A stretch of 6,305 bases of DNA, taken from positions 19,173 to 25,477 of the forward strand of contig DHJA01000078.1 in the NCBI GenBank assembly GCA_002404095.1. Reading direction: 5' to 3'. The DNA is from Planctomycetaceae bacterium UBA4732. Its GTDB lineage: Bacteria; Planctomycetota; Planctomycetia; Gemmatales; Gemmataceae. Shown here in pieces: positions 4,151 to 6,305 of this stretch. A model generated the notes under the pieces. It was given only the letters and a program-made list of their open reading frames with translations, was not told where the DNA came from and made no database searches. How positions within the stretch are numbered: the stretch's first letter is position 1; every line of letters starts with the position of its first letter. Position numbers and translations under genes: made by a program.

Positions 4151-5950
4151 CTACTTCACCACCACAACATAATCCGTCGTCACTTCCGCCGCTAGCTTGT
4201 CCAGGTCGCCGCCGACCTCGATCCGCACGGTCACCGCCTTGCCGCCAGTGCGCTTCGCCGCACGCATCGGGATGCCGAAGCCGCGCTCGATGTGGCCGCT
4301 GCCCGCCAGCACGACCATCCGCCGCACGTTGCGGTCATGCTGAAATTGGGCGGCGCTGGCGGCCATGTAGTCGTCCCAGACCGTCATCACTTCGTAACCG
4401 TGTTCCTTCTGCTCCGGCGTCGGGTTTTTCAAGCCGTGCATCTTGGGCAGTCGCTCGTACCAGTAGTCGCGGTGATCCTTCATCTGAAAATTAACCGCGC
4501 CGAGCTGCTTCTTCTCGTCGTCGGTTAAGGCCGCATAACCGACTTTGGAGACCCGCTTTGTCAGTTCCTTCGGAGCGTTAAGAGCCGCCAGTGGCAGGTT
4601 GTTTCTTCGGCAGAACTCGACGAGCGGCCGGTAGAGCGACCAGTCGAAACCCCAGCGCTGGCGGTACTCCGTCGTCTTCAGGAAGTCTTCTTCGCTTGTT
4701 TCACCGTGGAAATAGCGGTCGATCTCTTTCTGGTAGGGCCGCTGGAACATCTCCATGCCGACGCCCAACCGTCCGTCGCGGGCGTAGATCGCTTTGAGGA
4801 TCTGTAACTGTACGCGATGGCAAAGGTCGCTATCGTGCGTCTCGCCCACGCAGATCAGGTCGGCTTCGAGCAGCCGGTCTACCATTTCACCGAAAGAGAT
4901 CGCCTTTTTGTCTTTACGGGAATAAATCGCCAGCGTTGGCGGCCCGTCTAGATGGTCGAGCATCGCATTGTAGGCTTCGATGCTCGGCGCCTCGACCAGC
5001 AGGGCGCGCCCATCGCGCAGGAGTACGGCGTCGATCTCGCCGTAGGTTCCGCGCCAGGCTTCACCGCCGGCTTCGGGCGCCGGAATGGCAAGCGCTTGCG
5101 GGTGCTTCGCGGGCAGGTATTTCGCCAGCGCGTCACGGAAGCGCTGCGCTGGCTCACGGCCGGCGAACGCGATTTGCCAGGCCCGGGCGCCGCCGTAGTC
5201 CACGACGCGATCGCCGCGCCAGCCTGACGCCGCCGCCGTCGCCAGCGCGGCCGTGTCAGGAGTTTGTGCGAGAAGCGTTATCCAACCCAGTTCGCCGACC
5301 GTCTCGCCGGGGCCAAGGTCGATAGTCGAGACGCCCTCCGGGTGCAACACATCCGCTGTCGATTCCGGAGGAAAGCGATAGGCTTTATTCACCGCTTCCC
5401 AGCCGCCGCGATCTTTCAACGCTTTCACATAGCGAGCGCCCCCTGCGTATAAAAAGGCCTTGCGCACGTCCTTGGCCTTGGCAAGCGGCGCGTCGAGCAT
5501 GGCCGCAACCTTGGGCTGGTCCTTCTTCAACACCTCGATCATGGTGTACGTCGCGTCGCCCTCGATCAGCGCAGTCTTCGCCAATTCCGTGTCGTCCGCT
5601 TCAACGGATTCATGGAGTTTGTCTAGGCCAAAATGCTGATCCTGCAACGCATGTACCATCTCGTGAATGAGGACGCCGCGTTCGTAAGCCCCTGATACGT
5701 CGTCGTAAACGAACAGGGTTTTGTCTTTGATGCTGTAATAACCCTGCAAATGCTTGTCGGCGTCCTTCGGACGCGGAATCACCTTGGCGATCACGGGCGT
5801 CTTGAACGGCAGGCCGCGCACGGCCGTAATGTCTTTTTCCAGCTGACGCACCGTCGTTTCGAGGCGGGCGTCGGCCGGGGCGTCGGCCGCCGCGAACGGC
5901 CGCGCGGTCAGCAAGAGGATGATTGGGATTGATAGAGATGCTGCCTTCAT
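4151..5950 (-). CDS. Secreted HEXXH metallopeptidase-like / ChaN-like fusion protein
   Basis: The product has 599 residues. The first 22 form a signal peptide: MK, then the hydrophobic run SLSIPIILLLTA, with cleavage likely near FAAA. Residues 30-275 resemble a gluzincin-type peptidase. H96-E97-M-V-H100 is the zinc motif (IHEMVHALQDQHF) and E130 in ALIEGDATY is the probable third ligand. GGDR/GGARAW-like strands follow. Residues 350-565 match the ChaN/Tiki superfamily: ADLICVGETHDSDLCH (E370, H372), GVGMEMFQRPYQ, WGFDWSLYRPLVEF, LPLAALNAP and LAGSGHIERGFGIP (H553). ChaN proteins bind haem, while Tiki relatives are metal-dependent proteases. The longest frame starts at 6019. ATG 5950 is chosen because the signal peptide begins there and AAGG lies 8 bases upstream. 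The protein is likely periplasmic or exported. Neither half has visibly lost its key residues. The substrate is unknown. Confidence 0.85.
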   Translation of the reverse strand: MKAASLSIPIILLLTARPFAAADAPADARLETTVRQLEKDITAVRGLPFKTPVIAKVIPRPKDADKHLQGYYSIKDKTLFVYDDVSGAYERGVLIHEMVHALQDQHFGLDKLHESVEADDTELAKTALIEGDATYTMIEVLKKDQPKVAAMLDAPLAKAKDVRKAFLYAGGARYVKALKDRGGWEAVNKAYRFPPESTADVLHPEGVSTIDLGPGETVGELGWITLLAQTPDTAALATAAASGWRGDRVVDYGGARAWQIAFAGREPAQRFRDALAKYLPAKHPQALAIPAPEAGGEAWRGTYGEIDAVLLRDGRALLVEAPSIEAYNAMLDHLDGPPTLAIYSRKDKKAISFGEMVDRLLEADLICVGETHDSDLCHRVQLQILKAIYARDGRLGVGMEMFQRPYQKEIDRYFHGETSEEDFLKTTEYRQRWGFDWSLYRPLVEFCRRNNLPLAALNAPKELTKRVSKVGYAALTDDEKKQLGAVNFQMKDHRDYWYERLPKMHGLKNPTPEQKEHGYEVMTVWDDYMAASAAQFQHDRNVRRMVVLAGSGHIERGFGIPMRAAKRTGGKAVTVRIEVGGDLDKLAAEVTTDYVVVVK

Positions 5951-6080
5951 GGAGAACGCCTTCGCTGCAAGCTCGAACCGGGGGAGGGGTCGTAGGCGAT
6001 CTGTATGCGTGTCGCACACTTGAAGCCGAATTCACTTGGGTGAACCGGACGAGCAGGAACGAAAGGAAACCGATCATGAG

Positions 6081-6163
6081 TGGCTGAGGTGGGACTCGAA
6101 CCCACACGCCCGTTAGGACACGGCCTTTTGAGAGCCGCATGTCTGCCATTCCATCACTCAGCC
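6081..6163 (-). tRNA. tRNA-Leu (anticodon CAA)
   Basis: All four stems and the long class II variable arm can be drawn. The acceptor stem GGCTGAG pairs perfectly with CTCAGCC. The anticodon stem CGGCT/GGCCG (one G-U pair) encloses the loop CTCAAAA, with anticodon CAA at 6130-6128. The variable arm has stem GTCC/GGGC with loop TAAC. The T arm is GTGGG-TTCGAGT-CCCAC. The discriminator base is A at 6081, as expected for leucine. The CCA end is not encoded. The tRNA would read UUG codons. The gene appears intact. Confidence 0.96.
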
Positions 6164-6204
6164 GATACAATTACTCCGTCTGATTCCAAGCAATCCCTAG
6201 ACCC

Positions 6205-6232
6205 AGCTTACCGCCTCTCCACGTCTCGTCAA
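6205..6232 (-). promoter_or_regulatory. Weak candidate promoter of the tRNA-Leu gene
   Basis: On the minus strand TTGACG (6232-6227) matches the -35 consensus at five of six positions. TAAGCT (6210-6205) lies 16 bases further on but matches the -10 consensus at only three positions. A start here would give a leader of roughly 35 bases before the mature tRNA 5' end at 6163, which is reasonable. The remainder of 6164-6305 shows no gene. Confidence 0.3.
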
Positions 6233-6305
6233 GCCTCGGTCTTGGCCTGTGGGCGCGCCTCTCGAATGATGCGCCGTCGCACCGTCGCACCCCGGACTCA
6301 GGAGT

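Noticed and set aside
5970..5982. tRNA T-loop-like motif GGTTCGAG on the minus strand
   Set aside because: The flanks do not form a T stem, and no acceptor or anticodon arm is present; only about 8 bases are shared with the real tRNA, so it is not an attachment-site copy.
5951..6019. Extended start of the metallopeptidase/ChaN gene at 6019
   Set aside because: The extra 23 residues would precede a normal signal peptide (MK plus hydrophobic core) and lack a better ribosome site.
6031..6044. Small hairpin TTCAC-TTGG-GTGAA between the tRNA and the fusion gene
   Set aside because: The stem is only 5 bp and no T-run follows on either strand; it is too weak to call a terminator.
5610..6170. 186-codon minus-strand frame covering the tRNA and the start of the fusion gene
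   Set aside because: It runs through the tRNA-Leu gene and overlaps the signal peptide and peptidase frame. It is a shadow.
6274..6289. Two tandem copies of CCGTCGCA
   Set aside because: Only two 8-bp units in GC-rich DNA; no larger repeat or array surrounds them.

Overview
The window looks like a GC-rich accessory stretch of a bacterial chromosome, most likely from a planctomycete. That is an inference from family content: a Zn-ribbon protein with a CPxC...CPKC N-terminus, a Uma2 protein, a DUF433/DUF5615 pair, and a nucleotidyltransferase with an N-terminal FYGGYEVY block. No phylogenetic marker protein is present. Seven protein genes and one tRNA lie on the minus strand, and one protein gene lies on the plus strand. 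Coding density is high. No gene-free stretch exceeds about 145 bases. The longest, 6164-6305, holds only a weak candidate tRNA promoter and a trivial 8-bp tandem duplication.

Minus strand, read from right to left. A tRNA-Leu(CAA) (6163-6081) is followed by a secreted 599-residue protein that joins an HEXXH metallopeptidase-like half to a ChaN/Tiki-like half (5950-4151). Next is a toxin-antitoxin-like pair whose genes overlap by 20 bases. The antitoxin joins a DUF104-like N-terminus to DUF433 (4080-3613), and the toxin is a DUF5615 PIN-like protein (3632-3273). Its candidate promoter carries a perfect inverted repeat in the spacer between the -35 and -10 boxes, a good place for an autoregulatory operator. 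A Uma2-family PD-(D/E)XK-like protein (3163-2558) follows, then, 27 bases on, an MNT-type nucleotidyltransferase with an extra N-terminal module (2530-1811).

The nucleotidyltransferase converges with the single plus-strand gene, a Zn-ribbon/TM2 membrane protein (1321-1803). A small hairpin there contains both stop codons. The TM2 gene is divergent from a creatininase-family amidohydrolase (1197-322). The amidohydrolase is followed at 39 bases by a Phd/YefM-like antitoxin (282-40). A possible partner toxin begins in the last 16 bases, at the left edge of the window.

Overall, at least two toxin-antitoxin-type modules and a Uma2/nucleotidyltransferase pair are packed between housekeeping-like genes downstream of a tRNA. 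This is typical of an accessory region. No transposase, integrase, CRISPR array or prophage gene is visible. Several start codons were moved from the longest reading frame to internal starts with better Shine-Dalgarno spacing or a signal peptide.
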